NCBI GenBank assembly: GCA_963752605.1
Contig: CAVVYW010000006.1
Coordinates: 1 to 64,000 of the forward strand
Reading direction: 5' to 3'
DNA from: CAVVYW01 sp963752605
GTDB taxonomy: Bacteria > Actinomycetota > Thermoleophilia > Solirubrobacterales > 70-9
DNA length: 64,000 nt
How positions within the stretch are numbered: the first letter of the stretch is position 1; each line of letters begins with the position of its first letter. Below the pieces are notes generated by a model. The model made no database searches. It was not told the origin of the DNA and saw only the letters and a program-made list of their open reading frames with translations. A program made the translations under genes and the position numbers. Shown here piece after piece: positions 42,477 through 50,232 of the stretch.

Positions 42477-43760
42477 ATGTCCGGCTCCACCAAACGGGAC
42501 GCGCTGACGCGCGCCCTCGCATCCCCGGTGGACGTCTTCGAGAAGGCCCGCACGCACGACCGCGCTGAGCAGCTGGAGGCGGCCAAGCAGGGCGATCTCC
42601 TCCCCTACTTCCGCATCCTCGAGTCCCAGGCCGGCCCCGTCGTCGAGATGGAGGGCCGCGAGACGATCATGCTCGGGTCCAACAACTACCTGGGGCTGAC
42701 GACCGACGAGCGGGTGAAGCAGGCCGCGCGCGAGGCCCTGGAGGCCTACGGGACCGGCGTCACCGGCTCGCGCCTGCTCAACGGGACCACCCCGCTGCAC
42801 GTCGAGCTCGAGCGGGAGCTGGCCGACTGGATGGGGACCGAGGACGTGATCGTCTACACGACCGGCTACCAGTCGAACCTCGGCGCGATCAGCGCCATCC
42901 TCGAGCCGAGGGACACCGTGATCTGCGACTCGGGCGACCACGCCTCCATCCTGGACGGCTGCAAGCTCTCCGGCGCCCGCCTCCGGCCCTTCCGCCACAA
43001 CCGGATGGACAAGCTGGAGACGATGCTGGAGCGGGCCGAGTCCGACGGCAGCGGCACCCTGGTGGTGGTGGACGGCGTCTTCTCCATGGAGGGCGACGTC
43101 TGCGATCTACCCCCCATCGTCGAGCTGTGCAAGAGGTTCGGGGCCCGGCTGATGGTGGACGAGGCCCACGGCGTCGGAGTCCTCGGCGATCGGGGCGCCG
43201 GGGCCTGCGAGATGTTCGGCCTCGAGGACGAGGTCGACCTGCGGATGGGAACGTTCTCCAAGAGCCTCGCCTCCTGCGGCGGCTTCATCGCCGGCTCCGA
43301 GGAGGTGATCGAGTACCTGCGGATCTCCTCGCGGGCCTTCATCTTCAGCGCCTCCGCGGTGCCGGCCGCGGTCGGGGCGGCGCTCGCGGCCCTGCGGATC
43401 ATTCGCTCCGAGGGGCCGGAGTTGATGGAGAAACTCCTGCAAAACGCCACCTATCTGAGGCAGGGCTTCAGGGACCTGGGCCTCAAGGTGGTCGAACCCG
43501 GGACGCTCCCCGATGGACGGGAGGCCACGACCCCGGTTGTCCCGGTGATCGTCGGAGAGGACTGGCAGGCGGTGCTGCTCTGGAAGGCGCTCTTCGACGC
43601 CGGCGTCTACACCAACGTGGCGCTGCATCCGGCTGTCCCCCCCGGCGGTGCGCTGCTCCGGACCAGCCTGATGGCGACCCACGACCGCGATCAGCTGGAC
43701 CGGGCGCTCGAGAGCTTCTCCGAGGTGACCGGACGTTTCCCGGACCTGCCGAAGGGGTAG
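42477..43760 (+). CDS. serine palmitoyltransferase-like alpha-oxoamine synthase
   Basis: PLP enzyme that condenses an amino acid with acyl-CoA. In 427 residues the PLP Lys262 lies in GTFSKSLASCGGFIAG, His155 in DHASI, and Asp228/His231 in VDEAHGVGV. The GTFSKSLAS block, LVVVDGVFSMEGD and SLMATHDRDQLDRALESF are the pattern of bacterial serine palmitoyltransferases rather than BioF or Kbl. The N-terminal extension with LPYFRILES also fits. Product would be 3-ketosphinganine. The start at ATG 42477 is set by the leaderless -10. Paired with the divergent acyltransferase. Confidence 0.8.
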   Translation: MSGSTKRDALTRALASPVDVFEKARTHDRAEQLEAAKQGDLLPYFRILESQAGPVVEMEGRETIMLGSNNYLGLTTDERVKQAAREALEAYGTGVTGSRLLNGTTPLHVELERELADWMGTEDVIVYTTGYQSNLGAISAILEPRDTVICDSGDHASILDGCKLSGARLRPFRHNRMDKLETMLERAESDGSGTLVVVDGVFSMEGDVCDLPPIVELCKRFGARLMVDEAHGVGVLGDRGAGACEMFGLEDEVDLRMGTFSKSLASCGGFIAGSEEVIEYLRISSRAFIFSASAVPAAVGAALAALRIIRSEGPELMEKLLQNATYLRQGFRDLGLKVVEPGTLPDGREATTPVVPVIVGEDWQAVLLWKALFDAGVYTNVALHPAVPPGGALLRTSLMATHDRDQLDRALESFSEVTGRFPDLPKG

Positions 43761-43897
43761 GACGAGAAGTTTCTCCAACGGCGCGATCGCGTATAGAGAT
43801 CGGTCAGCTGGATTAGCGGTTTTTGGGGAGGTGGAGACCCCGATCCGATTCCTCATCCGCCGCTGATCGAACCGCGATCAATCGGGTCCGAACAAAA

Positions 43898-43928
43898 CGT
43901 TTGCTCTTAGCGAACGAGTCGTTTTTTT
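43898..43928 (+). terminator. Rho-independent terminator
   Basis: CGTTTGCT, loop CTT, AGCGAACG form an 8-bp stem with one G-U pair; five bases later seven T residues follow. It lies 138 bases after the SPT-like gene. Confidence 0.75.
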
Positions 43929-43933
43929 CGGCC

Positions 43934-43963
43934 TTGCATCTCGCCGCCGAACCCCGATAGGTT
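43934..43963 (+). promoter_or_regulatory. putative promoter for the integration host factor gene
   Basis: TTGCAT and TAGGTT separated by 18 bases. This predicts a leader of about 150 bases before the ATG at 44122, in contrast to the leaderless neighbours. Confidence 0.4.
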
Positions 43964-44121
43964 GTCGCTCGTCGCGCGCACCGCACCCGGGGCAGGGAGC
44001 GGACGGGCAGAAGGAGAGGAGAGGCCCGCCAATCCCCCCGGCTCTAGGAAGAGCGTCGGGGGCGACGCCGACGTAACTGAAGCCCCGCACCAACCAGACC
44101 ACCTTCGAGGAGGGAGACCCG
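43964..44121 (+). other. long 5' leader of the integration host factor gene
   Basis: About 150 bases without an ORF of its own. It contains the hairpin GCGTCG-GGGG-CGACGC (44053-44068) and ends with GGAGGGAG (44109-44116) as a strong ribosome binding site. It could carry autoregulation; no known RNA family is recognised. With the terminator and promoter it fills the 361-base gap after the SPT-like gene. Confidence 0.4.
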
Positions 44122-44547
44122 ATGACCGTTGCTTCGACGATTGTCCCTGCGCATTCCCAGTCCACGCCCGAGATCGTCGAAGGAGACGAGCACCCTACGA
44201 GCGAGTCCCAGTGCATGAGGGCACTTGCCCGGGCCAACGAGGTCCGTCTCGCCCGCGCCGCGCTGAAGCGCAAGGTCGCGGCCGGCGAGCGCGACGTCAC
44301 CGAGGTCGTCGCCGAGCTTCCATGGGAGGCGCGCAGCATGGCCCTCGCCGAGCTTCTCTGCAGCCAGCGCCGCTGGGGCCGGGCCCGTTCCCGCAAGCTG
44401 CTCAACTCGGTCGGCCTGAGCGAGGGCAAGCGCCTCGGCTCGCTGACGGAGCGCCAGCAGCGAATCCTCGTCCGGGCGCTCGAAGTGAAGAGCCGCGAGC
44501 GGATGACGATGGCGAGCGCCGGTGCGCAGCCGGTCGCGGCGACCTAG
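44122..44547 (+). CDS. integration host factor, actinobacterial type (mIHF-like)
   Basis: A nucleoid protein that bends DNA. After an N-terminal tail, about residues 35-125 match mIHF: ALARANEVRLARAALKRKVAAGERDVTEV, then a helix-two-turns-helix segment (RRWGRARSRKLLNSVGLSEGKRLGSLTERQQRILVRAL) that contacts DNA. The 141-residue length is longer than mycobacterial core mIHF by its disordered N- and C-terminal tails. It has a conventional leader with a strong Shine-Dalgarno sequence, fitting a highly expressed architectural protein. Confidence 0.85.
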   Translation: MTVASTIVPAHSQSTPEIVEGDEHPTSESQCMRALARANEVRLARAALKRKVAAGERDVTEVVAELPWEARSMALAELLCSQRRWGRARSRKLLNSVGLSEGKRLGSLTERQQRILVRALEVKSRERMTMASAGAQPVAAT

Positions 44548-44556
44548 CCGCCCGGG

Positions 44557-44910
44557 CTAGTAGCTCACGTCCAGGGGGATGGGGCTCGAGCCGGAGAAGC
44601 CGAAGAACCAGACGACGAATACGAGGATCGCGAGGACCGCGCTGAGGACCAGCATCACCTCGAGGGGTGAGTTCTCGCCGACCGGCAGGCCGCGTGCCTC
44701 ACGCAGTTCGACGTGGCGGCGGTTGAGCCAGGCGAGACCGGGGGCGATGCAGATGATGGTCGAGAGGGCACCCACCATCATCACCGCCAGCGCGGTCCCG
44801 AGCTCCACCGAGTTCTGCAGCTGGGATCCGATCCAGAGCCAGAGAATCGGCACCCCCACCCAGAGGAAGAGGCAGCCGGCGAGCATCAGGGCGAGCAGAA
44901 GGGCTGTCAC
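44557..44910 (-). CDS. three-segment membrane protein
   Basis: 117 residues with membrane helices at about 5-25, 38-58 and 84-106 (MLVLSAVLAILVFVVWFFGF) and a short basic cytoplasmic loop (NRRHVELREARGLPV). No family recognised. Last gene of the six-gene operon that starts at 50100; its start overlaps the upstream gene by 4 bases. Confidence 0.65.
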   Translation of the reverse strand: MTALLLALMLAGCLFLWVGVPILWLWIGSQLQNSVELGTALAVMMVGALSTIICIAPGLAWLNRRHVELREARGLPVGENSPLEVMLVLSAVLAILVFVVWFFGFSGSSPIPLDVSY

Positions 44911-45449
44911 GCCCTGAAGCGGAACAGTTCCCCGCCGGAGCGGCGGCGAAAGGCCAGCGCAAAGCCGTAGGTGGCAGCGGCGAAGACGACCGCCCCGATC
45001 GCCAGAGCAGCTCCCACCGGCAGTGCATCGGGACCGAGCACAAACAACCCGGTGAAGACGCCCACCCCGGCGGCACCGCCCAGCAGCAGCGAATGCGAGC
45101 GGTATCCCGAGAAGTGCTCCCGAACCCCAATCTCCAATCCGGCCAGCGATCCGAGGCCGAGCCCCACCCCGATCATCACCCCGCCGCGCGGGGGCGGCAC
45201 GAAGAAGCCGGCCACCAGCAGGACGAGGGCGATCAGGATCACCAGCTCCGAGAGGGGAAACGAGCCCCAGGGCGGTGGCGGCGGGCCATCGCCGGGGCGC
45301 TTCCGCGCAGGCTTGGGGGGACCATCGGTGGATGCGGCGGCCGGGGCTGCCTGCTTGGGAGCGCCGGCTACCGGCTCCGCGGAGTCGCCCGCCGTGCTTG
45401 CGGCGCCTTGGCGCCTGCGCCGCTTCCTACGTTGCCGCTTTGTGGCCAC
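44907..45449 (-). CDS. membrane protein with basic/Pro-rich N-terminus
   Basis: 180 residues. A Lys/Arg-rich start (RQRRKRRRR) and Ala/Pro-rich linker of about 55 residues precede four membrane segments (LSELVILIALVLLVAGFFV, VMIGVGLGLGSLAG, LLLGGAAGVGVFTGLFVL, GAALAIGAVVFAAATYGFAL). The basic region probably stays in the cytoplasm. It overlaps the upstream gene by 23 bases and the downstream one by 4. No family recognised. Confidence 0.65.
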   Translation of the reverse strand: MATKRQRRKRRRRQGAASTAGDSAEPVAGAPKQAAPAAASTDGPPKPARKRPGDGPPPPPWGSFPLSELVILIALVLLVAGFFVPPPRGGVMIGVGLGLGSLAGLEIGVREHFSGYRSHSLLLGGAAGVGVFTGLFVLGPDALPVGAALAIGAVVFAAATYGFALAFRRRSGGELFRFRA

Positions 45450-46005
45450 TTGGGCTAGGGGGCCGCAGCCCCTCGGCTAACGGACAACCGGAGGAGATCT
45501 TGACCCGCCACCAGCCCAGCAGGGCGCCGAGCAGGCCCCAGCGGGGCCGGGAGTGCCAGTGCTTGCAGCCCGGCTCCCCGATGTCCTCGTTGGACACCCG
45601 CACCCACTTGTAGGACTCCGGCTCCACGGTCATCTCCTCGATCAGCTCGCGGTTCCGCTCCTCGACGTACGTGTGGTCGTTGAGGCGGCCCCGGACGTCC
45701 TTCACCCGGGAGAACAGCTCGTCGCGGACCTGCTCGAGCTCGTCGAGCGAGAGGATCCGCGGTCCGCCCAGGCCCGCAACACGGAACTCGATCCCCTTCC
45801 GCGGGAAGGCGGCGCCGAACAGTCTGGCCAGCTCCGCCTCCAGCGCCGCGATCTGCCGTCGCAGGTCCCGGCGGGCGGCGAGCTCGTCGTGCTCGTAGAG
45901 GGCGGTGTCGAGGCCGGGAGGAGGCGCCGGCGGAACGTGCGACAGATGCTCCTCAGGCGGGAACTCCACCTCGAGCGCTTCGTTCCTCTCCATCAGGTCA
46001 GGCAT
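45427..46005 (-). CDS. conserved hypothetical protein with coiled coil and Cys/His C-terminal motif
   Basis: About 192 residues. The middle (HDELAARRDLRRQIAALEAELARLF) is a coiled coil, followed by IEFRVAGLGGPRILSLDELEQVRDEL and a C-terminal PGCKHWHSRPRWGLLGALLGWWRVKISSGCPL. The last block, with Cys, two His and a further Cys, looks like a metal site or membrane-associated hairpin. ATG 46005 and 45993 are both possible starts. It is part of the operon running from 50100 to 44557. I do not recognise a named domain. Confidence 0.65.
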   Translation of the reverse strand: MPDLMERNEALEVEFPPEEHLSHVPPAPPPGLDTALYEHDELAARRDLRRQIAALEAELARLFGAAFPRKGIEFRVAGLGGPRILSLDELEQVRDELFSRVKDVRGRLNDHTYVEERNRELIEEMTVEPESYKWVRVSNEDIGEPGCKHWHSRPRWGLLGALLGWWRVKISSGCPLAEGLRPPSPSGHKAAT

Positions 46006-46042
46006 ACACCGTCCTCCAAGTGGTGACGCCATTCTACGCCAG

Positions 46043-46705
46043 TCATGCGTGCATGGCGCTGGCGGCGATCCACAGGCCCTCCTCGAGTGCGACGTCGGGC
46101 ACTCCACGCACCCCGATCGCGACCAGCGCCGTCCGTTTCGTCTTCGAGGTCACCCCCCTGCCCGCAGCCTTCTTGCCGAACAGGACCGCCAGCGGCCGCT
46201 GCTCGTCTGCGATCACGATCGTCCCGTCGGGCAGCGGCGAGACCCTGCCCTCGAACCCCTCCTTCTCGGCGGAGAGGCGCAGGCCGAGCTTCCCCTCGAC
46301 CCGGTCGGCGTCAAACGCCTGGATCGCGACACCCGACTCCACCATTGCGATGGTCAGCGAGTCGTCAACCCGGTTTTCGCTCTTGAAGCGGCCGCCGCGC
46401 ATCCGGTCGAGCGCCAGCTGCTCGATCGGGGTCGGCTGCCGATCGGGATCGAGCCCGATGTGCCGGAAGAAGACCCGATAGGCCCATGGAATGGCCTGCT
46501 GGCGGAGCTGAATCGCCTGCGCGCCTCCGAAGCGGTCGCTCAGGGTGCGCAGCCGCTCCTTGAGCGCCTCGTTGCTGCGCCCCGCGCCGACGGAGAGGGT
46601 GGTGGTCACGATCGAGAGGCCCGGGAACTCCTCCGCCAGCGCCCGGTCCACCCAGCCCGGCTCGGGGGCCGACTCCCACTCCTTCGGAATCTCGACCGAG
46701 TTCAT
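46043..46705 (-). CDS. B3/B4 (PheRS beta-like) domain protein
   Basis: 220 residues that match free-standing B3/4-domain proteins: NEALKERLRTLSDRFGGAQAIQLRQQAIPWAYRVFFRHIGLDPDRQPTPIEQLALDRMRGG, then DGTIVIADEQRPLAVLFGKKAAGRGV. The domain resembles the editing module of phenylalanyl-tRNA synthetase beta and occurs alone in many bacteria, where it may clear mischarged tRNA or bind amino acids. ATGA overlap with the upstream thioredoxin-like gene. The operon context does not suggest a specific role. Confidence 0.75.
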   Translation of the reverse strand: MNSVEIPKEWESAPEPGWVDRALAEEFPGLSIVTTTLSVGAGRSNEALKERLRTLSDRFGGAQAIQLRQQAIPWAYRVFFRHIGLDPDRQPTPIEQLALDRMRGGRFKSENRVDDSLTIAMVESGVAIQAFDADRVEGKLGLRLSAEKEGFEGRVSPLPDGTIVIADEQRPLAVLFGKKAAGRGVTSKTKRTALVAIGVRGVPDVALEEGLWIAASAMHA

Positions 46706-47418
46706 CTCAGCGCATCCTCCCGCTTGCGGGATGCCGCCATCAACTCGGTGACCTGCTTCGCGAGCTCGCCCTCCGACAGCTCCCCGATCGAGGTTCCCTG
46801 GAGGATGCCGCCGGGATAGGCGTAGACGAAGCTGGGGCAGCCGCCGACCCGGTAGAGGTTGGAGAGCGCGCCATCCCGGTCGAGCCCCACCGGATGGGTC
46901 CAGTGGCGTTCCGAGATCAGGCGCCGCACCTCGTCGGGCTCGTCGCGAACGTCAACCGCCAGGAAGTTGACCCGGTCGCCGAACCGCCGGTAGGCCGTCT
47001 CGAAGACGTCCTGCTCGGCCTCGCAGTCTCCGCCCTTGGTGAACCAGAACGAGAGGACCAGCGGCCTGTCGAAGAGGTCGCAGACCCGGATCGCCCCCGC
47101 GACGTCGACCTCGCAGGCGGGCGTGCGCCGATCCTCCTCGGGGCAGGGAATCTGGGGTGTCTCGCAGTCGTCCTGGGCGATGTTGGCGTCGCCCCCAACG
47201 TCCTGGCGCGCGTCGGGCACGGCGAACTGCGCCAGTGGCAGATCGCCCTCCTCGCCGGCGCCGAGCACACCGGAGTCCTCGGTCGAGATCAGATTGACCG
47301 CCGCGACGGCGATCACGGCGATGAAGACGAGGCCGACCAGGATCGAGTAGATCGCCGCGGGTCTCCGGTCCGGGGACTTCCCCTCCCCACCGTTCCGGTC
47401 TGGGCCGCCGCTCTCCAC
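46702..47418 (-). CDS. membrane-anchored thioredoxin-like protein lacking the CxxC motif
   Basis: 238 residues: an N-terminal membrane anchor (about 24-44, SILVGLVFIAVIAVAAVNLI), a low-complexity extracytoplasmic spacer with several Cys, then a TlpA-like fold (RPLVLSFWFTKGGDCEAEQ, VNFLAVDVRDEPDEV, GCPSFVYAYPGG). The active site WCxxC is replaced by KGGDC, keeping only the second Cys. The cis-Pro (CPSF) is kept. It may be a binding protein or use disulfides formed with other Cys. TAGGCT before its GTG overlaps the RND gene stop. Confidence 0.75.
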   Translation of the reverse strand: MESGGPDRNGGEGKSPDRRPAAIYSILVGLVFIAVIAVAAVNLISTEDSGVLGAGEEGDLPLAQFAVPDARQDVGGDANIAQDDCETPQIPCPEEDRRTPACEVDVAGAIRVCDLFDRPLVLSFWFTKGGDCEAEQDVFETAYRRFGDRVNFLAVDVRDEPDEVRRLISERHWTHPVGLDRDGALSNLYRVGGCPSFVYAYPGGILQGTSIGELSEGELAKQVTELMAASRKREDALR

Positions 47419-47424
47419 GGGCTC

Positions 47425-47430
47425 AGCCTA
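47425..47430 (-). promoter_or_regulatory. putative leaderless -10 hexamer (TAGGCT) overlapping the RND gene stop
   Basis: TAGGCT ends 6 bases before the GTG at 47418. Its first three bases are the TAG stop codon of the RND gene, so an internal promoter may drive the last five genes. Confidence 0.45.
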
Positions 47431-50100
47431 TGCGGCCGGACCGCGCGCTTCCGTCGGGTCAGCGCGCTGCGAGCGCATCCAGGAGGGGAGCGGGAACCCC
47501 TCCTCGGCCCAGACCAGGACCGCCGGCAGGACCAGCATCACCCCGGCCAGCGCCACGGCGAGGTCCGCGACGGTGACCAGCCCGAAGTCCCGCAGCATCC
47601 GGATGTCGGTCGCGGCCAGTGCGGCGAAGCCGGCGATCGCGGTCAGGCCCGAGGCGAGCACGGCGGTACCCGTCCGGTCGTAGGTCCGCCGCAGCGCCTC
47701 CCCCACGGAGAGGCCGCCGGCACGCTCGCGCTCGTAACGGGCGGTGAGGATGACGCTGAACTCGGTGGTGATGGCGATCACCAGCGCGCCGAGCGTCGCC
47801 GACATCGGGTTGAGCGAGACGTCCATGGCGCCGACGAGCAGGGCCGACCAGCCCGTCGCCAGCACCACCGGCACCAGCGGCACCAGGGCTCGTCTCGCCG
47901 AGCGGTAGACAAGGGCGAGCATCAGTGCCACCAGGGCCAGGCTGATCGGCGGCAACCAGAAGCGGCTTCGTGACAGGTCCTGGTTGGCGGCCGCTGCGAT
48001 CACGGGCAGGCCCGCCAGCTCGACCTCGGCGCCGGCCGGGGGGCCGGGCAGTCCCTTCGGGTCGATCTGGTCACGGACGTCCTCGATCAGCTCCTGCTGG
48101 TCGTCCAGGGGCTGTACCCGGATGCCGAAGGCGATGTTGGCGGTGTCGCCGATCGCGCCCGTGTCGGGGTCGCGGCTGATCACCGCCTGCGAGAAGTAGG
48201 GCGGGATCGCCTCGATCAGGGCGCGCGCCTCCTCCTCGGTCCTCGGCTCGCCTCCGCCGGAGAACAGATCGCCGAGGGAGATCGCGGGGCAGAGGTCCGC
48301 CTGCTCGCAGCTCGGGTTCTCGCCGGTGAAGCCGTGACGCTCGAGCACACGCTGCTGGTAGGTGCTCATCCACTTGATCAGCTCGGGGTCGGTGAGGTTG
48401 TCGGAGCGAACCACCACGTTGACCTCGCCGGAGACTCCGGTCTCGTCCTGAAGCTCGTTCACGTCTCGAAGCGCGGGCAGGCTGGAGGGCGCCAGGTCTC
48501 GGATGTCGGAGACCACCTGCGTGCCGGCGCCGGAGATCCAGCCGCAGGCGGCGAGCACGGCGCCCGCAGCGAGCACGCGGCCCGGCCTCGTGATCGCCAC
48601 CGCGAGCGCGGAGCGGCCCGTGTCGCGCAGGCGGGAGCCGATCGCACCGCGGCGCCGCTCGATGGCGGCCTGCACCCGTTCGAGCCTCTTGCGAGACCCC
48701 GATGACCGCTCCTGACGCCAGCCCGCCAGCACGAGGGCGGCGAAGCCGGCGGTCACCGCCAGCACGAAGGCGAGGGCGACCCCGGCGACCAGCAGCAGCC
48801 CGAAGGAGCGGACCATGGGGATCGGCGAAAGAGCGAAGGCGGCGAAGCCGGCCGCGGTCGCGAGGCAGGCGGTGCCGATCACCGGCCCGCCGCCCCCGGC
48901 CGCCGCCGTGGCGGCCCGGGCCGGGGCCAGCCCCTCCTCGCGCGCCTCGTTGAAGCGGGCCTGGAACTGGATCGCGTAGTCAACCGCAAGGCCGATCAGC
49001 ACCGGCAGCACCGCGATCGAGGCCATGGTCAGGGACCCCCCCAGGAGCGCGAGCAGGCCGAAGGTGAGCCCGGCGGCACCCAGCGCCACTCCCAGGGGGA
49101 GCAGCCGGAGCGGCGGCGAGAAGACCAGCAGCAGGGTCAGCGCCATCACCAGCACCGCCGCGATCAGCAGCACGACGATCTCGGAGCGCAGCGCGTCGGC
49201 GAGTCCGTCCACCACCGCGGGCACCCCGCTCACGACGTAGTCGCCCTCGCTGAGGCCGAAGCGCGGGTCCTCAACCGCTTCCCGGAAGAGCTCGATCGCC
49301 TCGTGGCGCTCGTCGTCGCTCAGGCCGGGCTCGAGCCGAACCGAGATCAGCGCGGCACCTGAGCTGGGGAACAGATAGCCAAAGCGCTCCTTGGGCGTTC
49401 CCGCCGGCTGTCTCGGGTCGAAGACCACCCTGCTGATGAACTCGGGGTCGTCGATCTGGGGCGGGCGGGTGATCTGGAATCGAAGCGCGAGCCTGGCGAG
49501 ATTGCTCTGGAACTGGCCGAGGATCGCCTGGGCCGCCTCCTCCGCGGCCGCCTGCTGCTCGTCCTCCGAGAGGCCCTGGCTCTCGGCCCGCTCGCGGGCC
49601 TGCTGCGCGGCCGCCTGGGCCTGCTGCTGCGTCAGCCCGATCTGTCCCTGCAGCACCTGATTGATCTGCTCGACGCTCTGAAAGAGGAAGGTGGCCGGCC
49701 CGAACACGACCCTGCCTGGGGCCAGCTCCGCGATCCGGTCGCAGACCTCCGGCAGAGGCGTGTTCTGGCGGCGCGGCAGGGTCGCCGCGAACTCGGTGCC
49801 CCCCGCCAGGCAGGTCTCGAGCTCGAACAGAGACTCCAGGTCCTGGGTCAGCACCAGCTTGCGCAGGTCCTCCCGGACCAGGATCACCGCCGAGTCGTCG
49901 CCGAACTTCTCGCGGAACCGCTCGGTCGCCTGGAACTCCCGGGAGTCCTCGTCCACGAGGGTGTCCGTCCCGGCGTTGGTCTTCAGGCTCAGGCCGGCGA
50001 CGGCCCCCGCGGCCGCGAGGCCGACGACGACGAACAGCACCGCCCATGGCCGCCGCACGGCCACGCCGGCGACGCGCTCGAAGAATCTCCCCGCGTCCAC
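47428..50100 (-). CDS. MMPL/RND family transporter
   Basis: 890 residues, with the twelve-helix, two-repeat layout of RND exporters. Helix 1 (WAVLFVVVGLAAAGAVAGL) is followed by a large extracytoplasmic loop with a Gln/Ala-rich coiled coil (LTQQQAQAAAQQARERAES), then a membrane block with ASIAVLPVLIGLAVDYAIQFQARF (the MMPL signature and DxxxY of helix 4). The second repeat carries TEFSVILTARYERERAGG. Many relatives export lipids such as mycolates or hopanoids. GTG start with TAACCT 7 bases upstream; first gene of the operon down to 44557. Confidence 0.88.
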   Translation of the reverse strand: MDAGRFFERVAGVAVRRPWAVLFVVVGLAAAGAVAGLSLKTNAGTDTLVDEDSREFQATERFREKFGDDSAVILVREDLRKLVLTQDLESLFELETCLAGGTEFAATLPRRQNTPLPEVCDRIAELAPGRVVFGPATFLFQSVEQINQVLQGQIGLTQQQAQAAAQQARERAESQGLSEDEQQAAAEEAAQAILGQFQSNLARLALRFQITRPPQIDDPEFISRVVFDPRQPAGTPKERFGYLFPSSGAALISVRLEPGLSDDERHEAIELFREAVEDPRFGLSEGDYVVSGVPAVVDGLADALRSEIVVLLIAAVLVMALTLLLVFSPPLRLLPLGVALGAAGLTFGLLALLGGSLTMASIAVLPVLIGLAVDYAIQFQARFNEAREEGLAPARAATAAAGGGGPVIGTACLATAAGFAAFALSPIPMVRSFGLLLVAGVALAFVLAVTAGFAALVLAGWRQERSSGSRKRLERVQAAIERRRGAIGSRLRDTGRSALAVAITRPGRVLAAGAVLAACGWISGAGTQVVSDIRDLAPSSLPALRDVNELQDETGVSGEVNVVVRSDNLTDPELIKWMSTYQQRVLERHGFTGENPSCEQADLCPAISLGDLFSGGGEPRTEEEARALIEAIPPYFSQAVISRDPDTGAIGDTANIAFGIRVQPLDDQQELIEDVRDQIDPKGLPGPPAGAEVELAGLPVIAAAANQDLSRSRFWLPPISLALVALMLALVYRSARRALVPLVPVVLATGWSALLVGAMDVSLNPMSATLGALVIAITTEFSVILTARYERERAGGLSVGEALRRTYDRTGTAVLASGLTAIAGFAALAATDIRMLRDFGLVTVADLAVALAGVMLVLPAVLVWAEEGFPLPSWMRSQRADPTEARGPAA

Positions 50101-50107
50101 GGTCAGG

Positions 50108-50113
50108 AGGTTA
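50108..50113 (-). promoter_or_regulatory. putative leaderless -10 hexamer (TAACCT) for the RND operon
   Basis: TAACCT ends 7 bases before the GTG start of the RND transporter gene. Confidence 0.5.
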
Positions 50114-50232
50114 CGGGCAGCCCCCGGCCGGTACGCCGGTCAGTTCGCGCCGCACCACCCGCGCGTTTCCGCAATCATGCCCGGCTCGTTTGACCGCAAC
50201 CCTTGACCCGTTCCCCTGTTGAAAGCTCAGTC

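Noticed and set aside
42477..43760. Annotation as BioF (biotin synthesis) or Kbl
   Set aside because: The PLP block GTFSKSLAS, FSMEGD and SLMATH fit serine palmitoyltransferase better, and no biotin or threonine-degradation genes are near.
43962..44645. 227-codon open frame overlapping the integration host factor gene
   Set aside because: Arg/Gly/Pro-rich shadow in another frame of a conserved gene with a strong ribosome site.
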